This document shows positions 8,104-16,977 of a DNA stretch of 64,000 bases, piece by piece. The position numbers were made by a program, and so were the translations under genes. The notes beneath the pieces are model-generated. The model searched no databases. It had not been told where the DNA came from and worked only from the letters and a program-made list of their open reading frames with translations. Position 1 is the first letter of the stretch, and each line of letters begins with the position of its first letter. This stretch comes from Paraburkholderia madseniana (GTDB taxonomy: Bacteria; Pseudomonadota; Gammaproteobacteria; Burkholderiales; Burkholderiaceae), in NCBI RefSeq assembly GCF_009690905.1, contig NZ_VOSW01000034.1:1-64000 (forward strand). Direction: 5' to 3'.

Positions 8104-9114
8104 ATGCAAGCTACAGGGAAAGTAGGTTTATTCGGCGCCGCGGGCGCCGCCGGTCAAATCATCGGGGCGGCGCTGAGCGCGGCGGGCCGTGATTACCGGG
8201 TAGTCGGCCGCTCGCGCGCGCCGCTCGAGGCGGCCTTCGGCCACGACCCGCATGCGGAAATCGTCACGTGGAATCCGGACGACCCGGCTTCGATCAGCGC
8301 CGCGGCGGCCGGTTTGCAGACGGTGATCTATCTGGTGGGCGTGCCCTACGATCAGTTCGCCTCGCATCCGCCACTCATGCAAAAAACCCTCGACGGCGTG
8401 ACGGCGGCAGGCGTCGAACGCTTCATTCTGATCGGCACCGTGTATCCGTACGGCCGCGCGCGCGGCAATCCGATTAGCGAAAATCATCCGCGTGAGCCCC
8501 ATACGTTCAAAGGCAAGATGCGGCTCGAGCAGGAAAAACTGGTGCTGGCGGCACACGGGCGCGCGAGCGGGTCTACCAGTTTGTCGACGCTGGTGCTGCG
8601 CCTGCCGGATTTCTACGGTCACTGCATCGAACGCAGTCTGATCAACGGCATATTCGAGGGCGCGGCGCACGGCAAGCGCGCGCAGGTGATCGGGCCGGTG
8701 GATGTGCAGCACGAATTCATCTACCTGCCGGATATCGGACCAGTGGTCGAGAAACTCACACGTACGCCCGAAGCGTACGGCCGCTGGTGGCATCTGGCCG
8801 GCACGGGCACGATCACGCAGCGCGAAGTGGCGAGACAGGCTTATGCGCTAGCGGGCCGCGAGCCGAAGCTGATGGTGGCCGGCAAGACCATGCTGCGCGT
8901 GCTCGGCCTCTTCAATCCGCTGATGCGGGAACTGGTGGAGATGAACTACCTGATGACCGAGCCGGTTGTGCTTGACGACTCGGCACTGACACAACTGCTC
9001 GGTCCGATCGCCAAAACCTCGTACAAAGACGGTATCCGGCATGCGTTCGACGCCGCGCGCGCAGCGGCATCGGCGAATACGGACACGCAACGGGACGCCG
9101 CGAAAACGGCCTGA
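8104..9114 (+). CDS. NAD-dependent epimerase/dehydratase family protein
   Basis: A 336-residue extended short-chain dehydrogenase. The Rossmann motif GLFGAAGAAGQIIG lies at residues about 8-21. The active-site region includes IGTVYPYG (Tyr-containing, replacing a classic YxxxK spacing) and further on GKMRLEQEK. The start at 8104 has AGGAG in front; the in-frame extension to 8032 would cover the operator. It is divergently expressed from the TetR regulator and presumably under its control. The substrate (sugar nucleotide or other) is not deducible. Confidence 0.85.
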   Translation: MQATGKVGLFGAAGAAGQIIGAALSAAGRDYRVVGRSRAPLEAAFGHDPHAEIVTWNPDDPASISAAAAGLQTVIYLVGVPYDQFASHPPLMQKTLDGVTAAGVERFILIGTVYPYGRARGNPISENHPREPHTFKGKMRLEQEKLVLAAHGRASGSTSLSTLVLRLPDFYGHCIERSLINGIFEGAAHGKRAQVIGPVDVQHEFIYLPDIGPVVEKLTRTPEAYGRWWHLAGTGTITQREVARQAYALAGREPKLMVAGKTMLRVLGLFNPLMRELVEMNYLMTEPVVLDDSALTQLLGPIAKTSYKDGIRHAFDAARAAASANTDTQRDAAKTA

Positions 9115-9181
9115 TTGTGGACGGCTTTCGCAAGCGAGCGGCTTTAAAGCGCGTTTTTTGTGCGTGTGCGAATGAACCGGA

Positions 9182-9466
9182 TCAGCCCGCCATGTTGCCG
9201 GGCGGAAAGTGGCCGCTCTTGAGCAACACAGGCGTGCCATTGCTGATCTGCAAATGTTCGCGCGCAACCGCCTCGATGTGTGGACGTCCGGCGTCGAACG
9301 CGCGCATCCAGCCTTCGAGATCCTCGGTGTACGCGCCGAAGTGATCCTCGAGCGCCTCGACCGAGATCGCGCACGGCACCGGTTCGCCGTCCACGAGCGC
9401 GCGAAAGACCACCGTCAGATTGGAGTCGCGGTAAGCGGGCGCGTCCGCGGGAAACCGAATTTCCAT
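9182..9466 (-). CDS. DUF1488 family protein
   Basis: A 94-residue cytoplasmic protein starting MEIRFPADAPAYRD, followed by VVFRALVDGEPVPCAISVEALEDHFGA. This is the conserved core of DUF1488. Length and layout are normal for the family, whose function is unknown. It is convergent with the epimerase gene (68-bp gap containing a T6 run near 9154). Confidence 0.85.
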   Translation of the reverse strand: MEIRFPADAPAYRDSNLTVVFRALVDGEPVPCAISVEALEDHFGAYTEDLEGWMRAFDAGRPHIEAVAREHLQISNGTPVLLKSGHFPPGNMAG

Positions 9467-9731
9467 GGTCGCCTCATCAGAAGGATCCGGCAGGAAACGG
9501 ACACCGGGGAGTACCGGCCGCCCCGGATATGCCCGCTATGGTACTCGCGCGACTGGACTGCGGTCCAGCCTCCAGCGCCCGCCTGATCAACGTCGTACGC
9601 CCCATGCCGATAAGCTTCGCAGGCAAATCGACACGCCGGATTGCACTTGTGCCGACTGCTTCGGTCGAACCGGTTCATCGGCACGATCCGTGCTGACGCA
9701 GTGACGCCTTTTCGAGGTCAGCGAACACAGT

Positions 9732-9923
9732 ATGGGAAAATATTTCCTGCAGAACCACGAACTGCCTGAACCGGATGCCGCAAACACCTGGTTTGCTTAC
9801 GCAGAAAGCCATGGCATCGACATTCCGAAAGCCATCAGCATCTGGGAAGACGCAGCGACCGAAAGCGGCTCGGAAAGCCGCCAGTTGGTCCGCGCGGCAG
9901 GCATCACGATCGAAACGCCTTAG
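9732..9923 (+). CDS. small conserved hypothetical protein
   Basis: A 63-residue acidic protein (MGKYFLQNHELPEPDAANTW...). It has no signal peptide, cysteine or membrane segment. Codon usage matches neighbouring genes, which supports it being real. It lies 64 bp upstream of a lipoprotein gene on the same strand. Family and function are unknown to me. Confidence 0.6.
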   Translation: MGKYFLQNHELPEPDAANTWFAYAESHGIDIPKAISIWEDAATESGSESRQLVRAAGITIETP

Positions 9924-9987
9924 CCTTATGGGCACACGCCCCGTGTGTGTGGCGAGCCTCGATACCTATTTGAAAGGAAACATCACG

Positions 9988-10371
9988 ATGCATTTCATGA
10001 CGCAACTGCGCCGCTCCGGCCGCTTCCTACCCAGCAGCGCCGCGCTTGCTCTCGTCCGCAGGGCGTCCCTGTCTGCCGCGCTGCCCGCCGCCGTGCTGCT
10101 CGGCGCGGGTCTCGCGGGCTGCGCATCGTCGAACACCACCTCGCTGATCAATCTGCCGAACGGCCAGACGGGTTTTGCGGTGAACTGCAGCGGCGCCGAC
10201 GCCGCGTCCAGTTGGGCCTCCTGCTACGTGCAGGCCGGCAAGGCGTGTGGCGCAACCGGCTACGACATCGTGTCGAAAGACAACGACGAAGGCGGCGCCG
10301 CGGGCGGCAGCGTCACGAACGTCGTATCGGCTAACGTGAAAAACCGTTCGATGATCGTGCGCTGCAAGTAA
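9988..10371 (+). CDS. small lipoprotein of unknown function
   Basis: A 127-residue protein with a long, basic N-region and a lipoprotein signal ending in the lipobox LAGC (Cys at about residue 40), so it is probably anchored in the outer membrane. The mature part has five further cysteine-containing or Gly/Ser-rich segments (VNCSGADAASSWASCY, GKACGATGYDIVSKD). That arrangement is common in short Burkholderia lipoproteins. The start at 9988 follows AAAGGAAA. The upstream frame to 9775 is spurious. Confidence 0.8.
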   Translation: MHFMTQLRRSGRFLPSSAALALVRRASLSAALPAAVLLGAGLAGCASSNTTSLINLPNGQTGFAVNCSGADAASSWASCYVQAGKACGATGYDIVSKDNDEGGAAGGSVTNVVSANVKNRSMIVRCK

Positions 10372-10396
10372 CGCTCAGTGGACGCTCAATGAGCGC

Positions 10397-10729
10397 TCAG
10401 TGCGCCTGCATCTTCGAGAACATGTTCAGCACGGCGACCCCGGCAATGATCAGCCCGAGCCCGATGATGGCCGGCACGTCCGGCACTTGCCGGTACATCA
10501 CGACCGCGACCAGCGTAATCAGCACGATGCCGGCGCCTGACCACACTGCGTAGACGATGCCCACCGGAATAGTCTTCAGCGTGAGCGACAGGCAATAGAA
10601 CGCGATGCCGTAGCCGATCACCACGACCGCTGCGGGCAGCAGCCGCGAAAAACCTTCCGAGGCCCGCATGGCGGAGGTCGCGATGACTTCGGCAACGATC
10701 GCAATGGCGAGCAACGCATAAGGCGGCAT
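10397..10729 (-). CDS. emrE: small multidrug resistance (SMR) family transporter, EmrE type
   Basis: A 110-residue four-helix inner-membrane drug/proton antiporter, exactly the length of E. coli EmrE. It has the essential membrane Glu in the first helix (AIVAEVIATS), the FSEGF-like segment (ASEGFSRLLP) and YAVWSGAGIVLI in helix 3. The ATG at 10729 is chosen because GAGG is correctly spaced from it; ATG 10735 is too close to the Shine-Dalgarno. It is encoded directly after the UPF0303 gene (about 10 bp), so the two are likely co-transcribed. The substrate range is unknown. Confidence 0.93.
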   Translation of the reverse strand: MPPYALLAIAIVAEVIATSAMRASEGFSRLLPAAVVVIGYGIAFYCLSLTLKTIPVGIVYAVWSGAGIVLITLVAVVMYRQVPDVPAIIGLGLIIAGVAVLNMFSKMQAH

Positions 10730-10739
10730 CCGCATCGCC

Positions 10740-11237
10740 TCAGGCCTTTGCAAGCGCGAGCTTGCTGTAGTCGTGGCCGAGGTGCGCGCACAGCGCTTCC
10801 ACCACCAGCTCATGATCGGCGCGTTGCGGCAAACCGGACACCGTGATCGAGCCGATCACGCCGGCGCCCGCCACCGTCAGTGGAAACGCGCCGCCATGGG
10901 ACGCATATTCCGTGACCGGCAAGCCGTGCTTGTCGGCGAGCGTGCTGCCTGCCTGTTGCATCTTCAAACCGATCGCATACGAACTGCGCCGGAAATGCGC
11001 GACCGTGTTGCCCTTGCGACGCGCCCAGTCGACGTTGTCCGGCGTCGCGCCCTCGAGCAAGCTGAAGAACAGCGGCTGACCGAATGTGCGCACGTCGATA
11101 GCCGCGGCAATGCCGCGTGCTTTCGCGACTTCGTGCAGATAGGCGCCGATCTGCCATGCGCGGTCGGCATCGAATTGCGGGAACACCAGCGCTTGTTCCT
11201 GAGCGGCAATCACCTGTAGATCGTGAGCGATATCCAT
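10740..11237 (-). CDS. UPF0303 / heme-degrading-domain (HbpS/GlcG-like) protein
   Basis: A 165-residue protein, MDIAHDLQVIAAQEQALVFP at the N-terminus, with FFSLLEGATPDNVDWARRK and VTEYASHGGAFPLTV. These are the conserved blocks of the UPF0303 family, which shares the HbpS/GlcG fold. The family is short, soluble and functionally unassigned. The start at 11237 matches the family; the longer frame to 11282 is unlikely. It precedes the EmrE-type gene in an apparent two-gene operon. Confidence 0.82.
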   Translation of the reverse strand: MDIAHDLQVIAAQEQALVFPQFDADRAWQIGAYLHEVAKARGIAAAIDVRTFGQPLFFSLLEGATPDNVDWARRKGNTVAHFRRSSYAIGLKMQQAGSTLADKHGLPVTEYASHGGAFPLTVAGAGVIGSITVSGLPQRADHELVVEALCAHLGHDYSKLALAKA

Positions 11238-11452
11238 GGAGTTCTGAACAAGGTAAGAAGTGAAGCGCAGGCCGTTGCACATGCATCCCGGCGCGCGAAG
11301 AGAACCTGGATTCTAGCGCAGCGTGCAACGCAGGCCTTCCGGCATACGACGCCGGCAATGCACGCCGCGACTTTGGAGGCCGCTGCGCTTTGGCGTTCCG
11401 CTTTGAAGTTCGCCCGCAGCGGCGCGCATTGAAGCCGGTTCTTAACAAGCTA

Positions 11453-11481
11453 TTGCGCTGGTCGCCGCTTTGTTCTATAAT
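11453..11481 (+). promoter_or_regulatory. promoter of tRNA-fMet
   Basis: -35 TTGCGC (11453-11458), a 17-base spacer and a perfect -10 TATAAT (11476-11481), 15 bp before the tRNA. This is a strong sigma-70 type arrangement. Confidence 0.75.
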
Positions 11482-11496
11482 CTTTTCTTCGACGGA

Positions 11497-11573
<77 letters not shown>

Positions 11574-11892
11574 AGTAGCGCTTAAGTAGCTAAATCGGTT
11601 CGAAGACGTCGAAAAACTTCAAAGGCTTGCCCAACCGGCAGGCCTTTTTTGTTTTCTGTCTCCCGTTTTCCGCCTCGCGGCTGCGTGCGCTGACGCCCGC
11701 TCGTGCCCGTTGATCCGGACTCCAAACATATCCGCATTTTTCCTCCACAGTATTCGCAATGCCGTCGCATCGACGGGCGCCTGATCAGCGAAATTCCCCA
11801 CCCCACACCGACTGGCCCACACCGTCATGGCCCGCTCCCGACAAAGCTCGCCCCAGTGATAAACTCCCATCACCCTTTCTCGTCCCCTTCCT
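11574..11892. other. intergenic region between tRNA-fMet and the Nudix gene
   Basis: 319 bp holding the tRNA terminator (11621-11650) and otherwise no convincing gene. The ORFs here are shadows with poor coding character. Confidence 0.6.
11621..11650 (+). terminator. intrinsic terminator of tRNA-fMet
   Basis: AAAGGC-T-TGCC, loop CAACC, then GGCA-G-GCC followed by a T6 run. It is placed about 50 bp after the tRNA. Confidence 0.75.
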
Positions 11893-12438
11893 ATGAAATT
11901 CTGTTCTGTCTGCGGCCACGGCGTCAGCCTGAGCATTCCGCCGGGTGACAACCGCGAGCGCTTCGTGTGTGGAAGTTGCGGTACGGTGCATTATCAGAAT
12001 CCGCGCAACGTGGTCGGCACCGTCCCGGTCTGGGACGACAAAGTGCTGCTGTGCCGTCGCGCGATCGAACCGCGCTACGGCTACTGGACGCTGCCGGCAG
12101 GCTTCATGGAAATGGGTGAAACCACCGCCGAAGCGGCTTCGCGCGAAACGCTGGAAGAAGCCGGCGCCCGCGTCGAGGTGCAGAGCCTGTTCTCGCTGTT
12201 GAACGTGCCGCACGTGCATCAGGTGCATCTGTTCTATATGGCGCGCCTGCTCGATCTCGACATCGCCGCCGGCGAAGAAAGCCTCGAAGTGAAACTCTTC
12301 GAGGAACACGACATTCCGTGGGACGAGATCGCCTTCCCCACCGTCGGCCAGACTTTGCGTTTCTTTTTCGCCGACCGTGCCGCCGGCAGCTTCGGGCTGC
12401 ATACGGGCGACATCTTCCGCTCGCTGCGCGAAGGTTGA
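11893..12438 (+). CDS. Nudix hydrolase with N-terminal zinc ribbon
   Basis: A 181-residue protein. Cysteines C4, C7, C26 and C29 form an N-terminal zinc ribbon (FCSVCG ... FVCGSCG), followed by a Nudix domain. The Nudix box GFMEMGETTAEAASRETLEE fits the consensus GX5EX7REUXEE. The architecture resembles NudC-like and ADP-ribose-type hydrolases that cleave nucleoside diphosphate derivatives. The missing NudC SQPWPFPxS motif argues against true NAD pyrophosphatase. It lies 9 bp upstream of aat and is probably co-transcribed with it. Confidence 0.9.
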   Translation: MKFCSVCGHGVSLSIPPGDNRERFVCGSCGTVHYQNPRNVVGTVPVWDDKVLLCRRAIEPRYGYWTLPAGFMEMGETTAEAASRETLEEAGARVEVQSLFSLLNVPHVHQVHLFYMARLLDLDIAAGEESLEVKLFEEHDIPWDEIAFPTVGQTLRFFFADRAAGSFGLHTGDIFRSLREG

Positions 12439-12447
12439 GCGGCGCGC

Positions 12448-13185
12448 ATGGTTCCCTGGCTCGGACCTGACGATCCGTTTCCCTCCGTCGAGCGCGCGCT
12501 CGGCGCGGCAAGCGGCGCACCCGGCCTGCTCGCCGCCAGCGGCGACCTGCTGCCGTCGCGGCTGATCGACGCCTATCGGCGCGGCATCTTCCCCTGGTAT
12601 TCGGACGGCCAGCCGGTGCTGTGGTGGAGTCCTGATCCGCGCATGATCCTGCGCCCCGCCGAGTTCAAACTATCGCCGTCACTGCGTAAAACGCTCAAGC
12701 GCGTGCTGCGCGAGGACGCGTGGGAAATCCGTGTCGACCATGATTTTGCAGCTGTTATGCGCGCCTGTGCGCAGGCGCCGCGACGCGGCCAGCGCGGCAC
12801 GTGGATCACCGCGGATGTCGTCGAAGCGTATTCGTCGCTGCACCGGGTCGGCGATGCACACAGCATCGAAACCTGGTTCGAAGGCAAACGCGTAGGCGGT
12901 TTGTACGGGGTGTCGTTCGGCCGGATGTTCTTCGGCGAATCGATGTTCGCGGAGGTCACCGATGCGTCGAAAATGGCGCTGGCCGCGCTTGTCGGACACT
13001 TGCGCTGTCACGAAATAGAAATGATAGACTGCCAGCAGAACACGTCGCATCTGGCGTCGCTGGGCGGTCGCGAGATAGCGCGCAAAGCGTTCATCGCGCA
13101 TGTTCGCGCGTCTGTCGATGCACCGCCGATTCCCTGGCGTTTCGACAAGACCGTCTTGCACGATGTCGTAGCGCCGGCGGCGTAG
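12448..13185 (+). CDS. aat: leucyl/phenylalanyl-tRNA--protein transferase
   Basis: A 245-residue enzyme that transfers Leu or Phe from tRNA to N-terminal Arg or Lys of proteins, marking them for ClpS/ClpAP. Conserved blocks are YRRGIFPWYSDGQPVLWWSPDPR near residues 45-68, then GTWIT, HSIETW and GGLYGVSFGRMFFGESMF. Toward the C-terminus comes IDCQQNTSHLASLG. Length is normal (E. coli 234 aa). It lies between a Nudix gene and bpt, so both N-degron transferases sit together as in many proteobacteria. Confidence 0.97.
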   Translation: MVPWLGPDDPFPSVERALGAASGAPGLLAASGDLLPSRLIDAYRRGIFPWYSDGQPVLWWSPDPRMILRPAEFKLSPSLRKTLKRVLREDAWEIRVDHDFAAVMRACAQAPRRGQRGTWITADVVEAYSSLHRVGDAHSIETWFEGKRVGGLYGVSFGRMFFGESMFAEVTDASKMALAALVGHLRCHEIEMIDCQQNTSHLASLGGREIARKAFIAHVRASVDAPPIPWRFDKTVLHDVVAPAA

Positions 13186-13301
13186 GAAAAATCAGGCCGA
13201 ATCCGGATCCGTCGCCAACCGAGCCGCGGGTCACGAGCCGCGGGTTTCAAACCGCAAGGCGCCGGGTTTGCAATACCAGAGACGCTTCGAGAGCTGCCAA
13301 C

Positions 13302-14123
13302 GTGACTCATCCCAACGAGCTGCCTCTTTCTCCGCTTTCGGCGCTGCAATTTTATGCAACGGCGCCCTATCCCTGCAGTTATCTGGATGGACGCATCGCG
13401 CGTTCGCAAGTCGCCACGCCCAGTCACCTGATCAACTCCGACGTCTATACCGACCTCGTCAAAGCCGGCTTCCGTCGCTCGGGCGTGTTCACCTACCGCC
13501 CGTATTGCGATGGCTGCCGCGCCTGCGTGCCGGTGCGCGTGCCGGTCGATCATTTCGAGGCGAACCGCACGCAACGCCGGGTGTGGAAGAAGCACGGCGA
13601 GCTGATCGCAACGGTTGCCCCGCTGCATTACGACGAAGAGCACTACGCGCTCTATATGCGCTATCAATCGGCGCGGCATGCCGGCGGCGGCATGGACCGC
13701 GACAGCCGCGACCAGTACGAACAGTTCCTGCTGCAGAGCCGGATCAACTCGCGGCTGGTCGAATTCCGCGAGCCGCTGCCGGACCATCCGTCAGCACCGG
13801 GCATTCTGCGCATGATCAGCATGATCGACATCCTCGGCGACGGGCTCTCGTCGGTGTACACGTTCTTCGAACCGGGACTGCCGCACACCAGCTTCGGCAC
13901 CTACAACATCTATTGGCAGATCGAGCAGGCGAAAAGCCTCAAGCTGCCCTACGTGTACCTCGGCTACTGGATTCGCGAGAGCCCGAAGATGGCGTACAAG
14001 GCGAATTTCCGGCCGCTCGAAGGTTTGATCGACGGTGTCTGGAAGGTGCTCGATCCAACCAGCATCGATCTGCCGCCGGTCGATCTGGCGATTCAGGGTC
14101 GGCGCGGGCCGCTGCGGCCTTAA
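13302..14123 (+). CDS. bpt: aspartate/glutamate leucyltransferase (bacterial Ate/Bpt family)
   Basis: A 273-residue N-degron enzyme that adds Leu to N-terminal Asp or Glu. The N-terminal cysteine-rich motif YRPYCDGCRACVPVRVPV and later SSVYTFFEP, YNIYWQIEQAK and YVYLGYWI are diagnostic. The start is a GTG at 13302 (VTHPNELPLSP), preceded by GAGAG. The long upstream frame is a shadow of aat. It is encoded 117 bp after aat. Confidence 0.95.
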   Translation: MTHPNELPLSPLSALQFYATAPYPCSYLDGRIARSQVATPSHLINSDVYTDLVKAGFRRSGVFTYRPYCDGCRACVPVRVPVDHFEANRTQRRVWKKHGELIATVAPLHYDEEHYALYMRYQSARHAGGGMDRDSRDQYEQFLLQSRINSRLVEFREPLPDHPSAPGILRMISMIDILGDGLSSVYTFFEPGLPHTSFGTYNIYWQIEQAKSLKLPYVYLGYWIRESPKMAYKANFRPLEGLIDGVWKVLDPTSIDLPPVDLAIQGRRGPLRP

Positions 14124-14251
14124 CCCCGGCCATAAGGTAACCCGAAGGTGGCCACAACGTGGCCATAACGGTCCCTACCAGTTAGTCTCATTAATGCCCC
14201 AAAGCCGGTAAAATGGCGGGTTCCCATTTTCCGGCCGCCCGGCTTCGTCCC

Positions 14252-15274
14252 GTGTTCAGTTCCCTCTACCCGCTCGTACGCGCCCAACTCTTTCGCATGG
14301 ACGCGGAAGACGCTCACCACCTGACTTTGCGCATGCTCGGCGCCGCGGGCCGCACCGGCCTTGCCGGCGCGCTCGCGCCACGTGTGCCGGATTCGCCACG
14401 CACCGTGATGGGGCTGACGTTCCGTAACCCGGTCGGGCTCGCCGCGGGCCTCGACAAGGACGGCGCGTGCATCGACGGTCTGGCGGCGCTCGGCTTCGGC
14501 TTCATTGAAGTGGGCACGGTCACGCCGCGCGCGCAGCCGGGCAACCCGCGTCCGCGCATGTTCCGCCTGCCCGAGGCGAATGCCGTGATCAACCGGATGG
14601 GCTTCAACAATGCGGGTGTCGACCAGTTCGTCCAGAACGTGCAGGCCGCGCGCTATCGCGGCATTCTCGGGCTGAACATCGGCAAGAACGCCGACACGCC
14701 GATCGAGCGCGCCGCCGAAGACTATCTGTACTGCCTCGAACGCGTGTACCCGTTCGCGAGCTACGTGACGGTCAACATCTCGTCGCCGAATACGAAGAAT
14801 CTGCGCCAGTTGCAAGGCGCGGGCGAACTCGACGCGCTGCTCGCGGCGCTTAAGGACAAGCAGCAGCGTCTGGCCGACATGCACGGCAAGCTGGTGCCGC
14901 TCGCCCTGAAGATCGCGCCGGATCTCGACGACGAGCAGATCAAATCGATCGCCGATACGCTGTTGCGCCACAAGTTCGAAGGCGTGATCGCCACCAACAC
15001 CACGCTGTCGCGCACCGCCGTCACCGGTATGCAATACGGCGATGAAGCCGGCGGCCTGTCGGGCAAGCCCGTGTTCGACGCGTCGAACGAAGTGATCCGC
15101 AAGCTGCGCGCCGAAGTCGGCGAAACGGTGCCGATCATCGGCGTGGGCGGGATTTTCTCGGGCGAAGATGCGCGCGCCAAGCTCGCGGCAGGTGCTTCGC
15201 TGGTGCAGCTCTATACCGGCTTCATCTATCGCGGACCCGCGCTGGTGGCTGAATGCGCGCAGGCGCTGCGCTAA
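14252..15274 (+). CDS. pyrD: dihydroorotate dehydrogenase (quinone), class 2
   Basis: A membrane-associated FMN enzyme (340 aa) oxidising dihydroorotate in pyrimidine synthesis. It has the N-terminal amphipathic quinone-binding helices (SSLYPLVRAQLFRMDAEDAH), then GLAAGLDKDG and NRMGFNN. The catalytic-Ser block is NISSPNTKNLRQLQ, and the FMN phosphate site is GGIFSGEDARAKLAAGASLVQ. I chose the GTG at 14252, which gives the usual N-terminus; an ATG at 14213 would add 13 residues. It follows bpt. Confidence 0.96.
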   Translation: MFSSLYPLVRAQLFRMDAEDAHHLTLRMLGAAGRTGLAGALAPRVPDSPRTVMGLTFRNPVGLAAGLDKDGACIDGLAALGFGFIEVGTVTPRAQPGNPRPRMFRLPEANAVINRMGFNNAGVDQFVQNVQAARYRGILGLNIGKNADTPIERAAEDYLYCLERVYPFASYVTVNISSPNTKNLRQLQGAGELDALLAALKDKQQRLADMHGKLVPLALKIAPDLDDEQIKSIADTLLRHKFEGVIATNTTLSRTAVTGMQYGDEAGGLSGKPVFDASNEVIRKLRAEVGETVPIIGVGGIFSGEDARAKLAAGASLVQLYTGFIYRGPALVAECAQALR

Positions 15275-15390
15275 GCCGCCCGTGACCCGCCTCCGTAATA
15301 TAGACATAAACAAACGATATTTAGGTTTCGATAGTCTGCTTTGTTATGCTTTCGTCTGTTAAAACGCCAGACGAACAAAAAAGGAACTCG

Positions 15391-16185
15391 ATGAAATTTG
15401 GCTTGCTGAAAAAGATGCTCGTCGCCGGCCTGATCGGCGCGTCGTTCACCGCGGTCACCGCCCACGCGGACGACCTGCTCGACCAGGTCAAACAACGCGG
15501 CACGCTGCGCATCGGCCTGGAAGGCACCTTCCCCCCGTTCAATTCGAAAGCGCCGTCGGGCGAACTGGTCGGCTATGACGTCGACATCGCCAAGGCCGTT
15601 GCGGCCAAGCTCGGCGTGAAGCCGGAATTCGTCACGACCGAGTGGAGCGGCATCATCGCCGGTCTGCAGGCGAACAAGTTTGACGTGATCGTCAACCAGG
15701 TCGGCATTACGGACGCACGCAAGCAGGCACTCGACTTCTCGCCGGCGTACACGTACTCGGCCGCGCAACTGATCCAGCGCAAGGACGACACGCGCCAGTT
15801 CAAATCGCTCGACGATCTGAAGGGCAAGAAGCTCGGCGTCGGTCTGGGCACCAACTACATGGACATGGCGAAGTCGGTGCCGGGCATCGACGTGAAGACG
15901 TACCCGGGCGCGCCTGAATACCTGCGCGATCTGGCCTCCGGCCGTCTGGATGCGGCGCTGAACGACCGCCTGATGCTCGCGTATCTGATGAAGAACTCGC
16001 AACTGCCGCTGCGCACGGGCGCGACGGTCGGCGCGGGCAACCCGTCTGGCATTCCGTTCAGGAAGGGCAACCCGAAGTTCGCCAAGGCGATCGACGACGC
16101 GATGACCCAGCTCGAAGCGGACGGCACGTTCTCGAAGATTTCGGACAAGTGGTTCGGCATCGACGTCAGCAAGCCGATCAAGTAA
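15391..16185 (+). CDS. amino-acid ABC transporter periplasmic binding protein
   Basis: A 264-residue SBP family 3 protein. A signal peptide with AHA cleavage near residue 24 precedes the signature LRIGLEGTFPPFNS, GYDVDIAKAVAAKLG and the hinge motif. It is like the cystine-binding FliY group, but the ligand is not certain. The start at 15391 has AAGGAA. A perfect GC-rich palindrome follows the gene, and the permease gene comes next. No ATPase gene is adjacent. Confidence 0.92.
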   Translation: MKFGLLKKMLVAGLIGASFTAVTAHADDLLDQVKQRGTLRIGLEGTFPPFNSKAPSGELVGYDVDIAKAVAAKLGVKPEFVTTEWSGIIAGLQANKFDVIVNQVGITDARKQALDFSPAYTYSAAQLIQRKDDTRQFKSLDDLKGKKLGVGLGTNYMDMAKSVPGIDVKTYPGAPEYLRDLASGRLDAALNDRLMLAYLMKNSQLPLRTGATVGAGNPSGIPFRKGNPKFAKAIDDAMTQLEADGTFSKISDKWFGIDVSKPIK

Positions 16186-16205
16186 CGCACGCCGGATGAA
16201 ACGAG

Positions 16206-16240
16206 GGGCGGCATCGTCGACGATGCCGCCCTTCGCTTTT
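16206..16240 (+). terminator. hairpin between binding-protein and permease genes (attenuator)
   Basis: A perfect 26-bp palindrome, GGGCGGCATCG / TCGA / CGATGCCGCCC (16206-16231), followed by TTCGCTTTT. It probably acts as a partial terminator, keeping permease expression below that of the binding protein. Confidence 0.6.
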
Positions 16241-16292
16241 GTCCATGATGTGCCCCCATGTGCACTTTGCGCGTCAACCTTACCCACCGCTC

Positions 16293-16952
16293 ATGTCCAC
16301 CACTTCCCTGCTCGTCCAATCGCTTCCTGTGCTCGCACAGGGCGCCGTCCTGACGGTCAAGTTCGCGGTTCTGTCGATGATCTTCGGCCTGCTTGCCGGC
16401 GCCGTGCTCGCGGTGATGGGCGTCAGCCACAACCGCGCGTTGAACTGGATCGCGCGCGTTTATGTGAGCGTGTTCCGCGGCACGCCGCTGCTGGTGCAGA
16501 TCTTCGTGATCTATTACGGCTTGCCGAGTCTCGGTATTTCGCTCGACCCCACGCCTGCGGGCGTGATCGCGTTGTCGGCGAACGTGGCGGCGTATCTGTC
16601 GGAGAGCATGCGCGGCGCGATTCTCGGCATTCCCAACGGCCAGTGGCTGGCCGCTTATAGCCTCGGGCTCTCGCGGCGTCAGACATTACGCTACGTGATC
16701 GCGCCGCAGGCCTTGCGCATCGCCGTGCCGAGTCTGTCGAACAGTTTGATCAGCCTGATCAAGGATACGTCGCTGGTGTCGGTGATTACCGTGACCGAGT
16801 TGCTGCGCAGCGCGCAGGAAATCATCGCGTCGACCTATCAGCCGCTGCCGCTGTACCTCGCGGCAGCCGCGGTCTACTGGGTGCTGTGCCAGGTGCTCGA
16901 GTGGGTGCAGCACTGGTACGAAAAGCGCCTGGCGCTGCCGTCGCGCCACTGA
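16293..16952 (+). CDS. amino-acid ABC transporter permease
   Basis: A 219-residue HisM/ArtQ-type inner-membrane subunit with about five helices and the characteristic FRGTPLLVQIFVIYYG segment. The coupling EAA loop is AYSLGLSRRQTLRYVIAPQALR. The start at 16293 gives the usual N-terminus, though its ribosome site is weak; the upstream in-frame ATG at 16239 would add 18 residues. It works with the upstream binding protein. The ATPase must be supplied elsewhere or shared. It is followed by lepB on the opposite strand. Confidence 0.92.
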   Translation: MSTTSLLVQSLPVLAQGAVLTVKFAVLSMIFGLLAGAVLAVMGVSHNRALNWIARVYVSVFRGTPLLVQIFVIYYGLPSLGISLDPTPAGVIALSANVAAYLSESMRGAILGIPNGQWLAAYSLGLSRRQTLRYVIAPQALRIAVPSLSNSLISLIKDTSLVSVITVTELLRSAQEIIASTYQPLPLYLAAAAVYWVLCQVLEWVQHWYEKRLALPSRH

Positions 16953-16977
16953 GGAGCCTCCACACCTCCCCGCCAAC

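Noticed and set aside
14149..14165. TGGCCAC-AAC-GTGGCCA hairpin after bpt as a terminator
   Set aside because: There is no T-run and the stem is short; it may be incidental.
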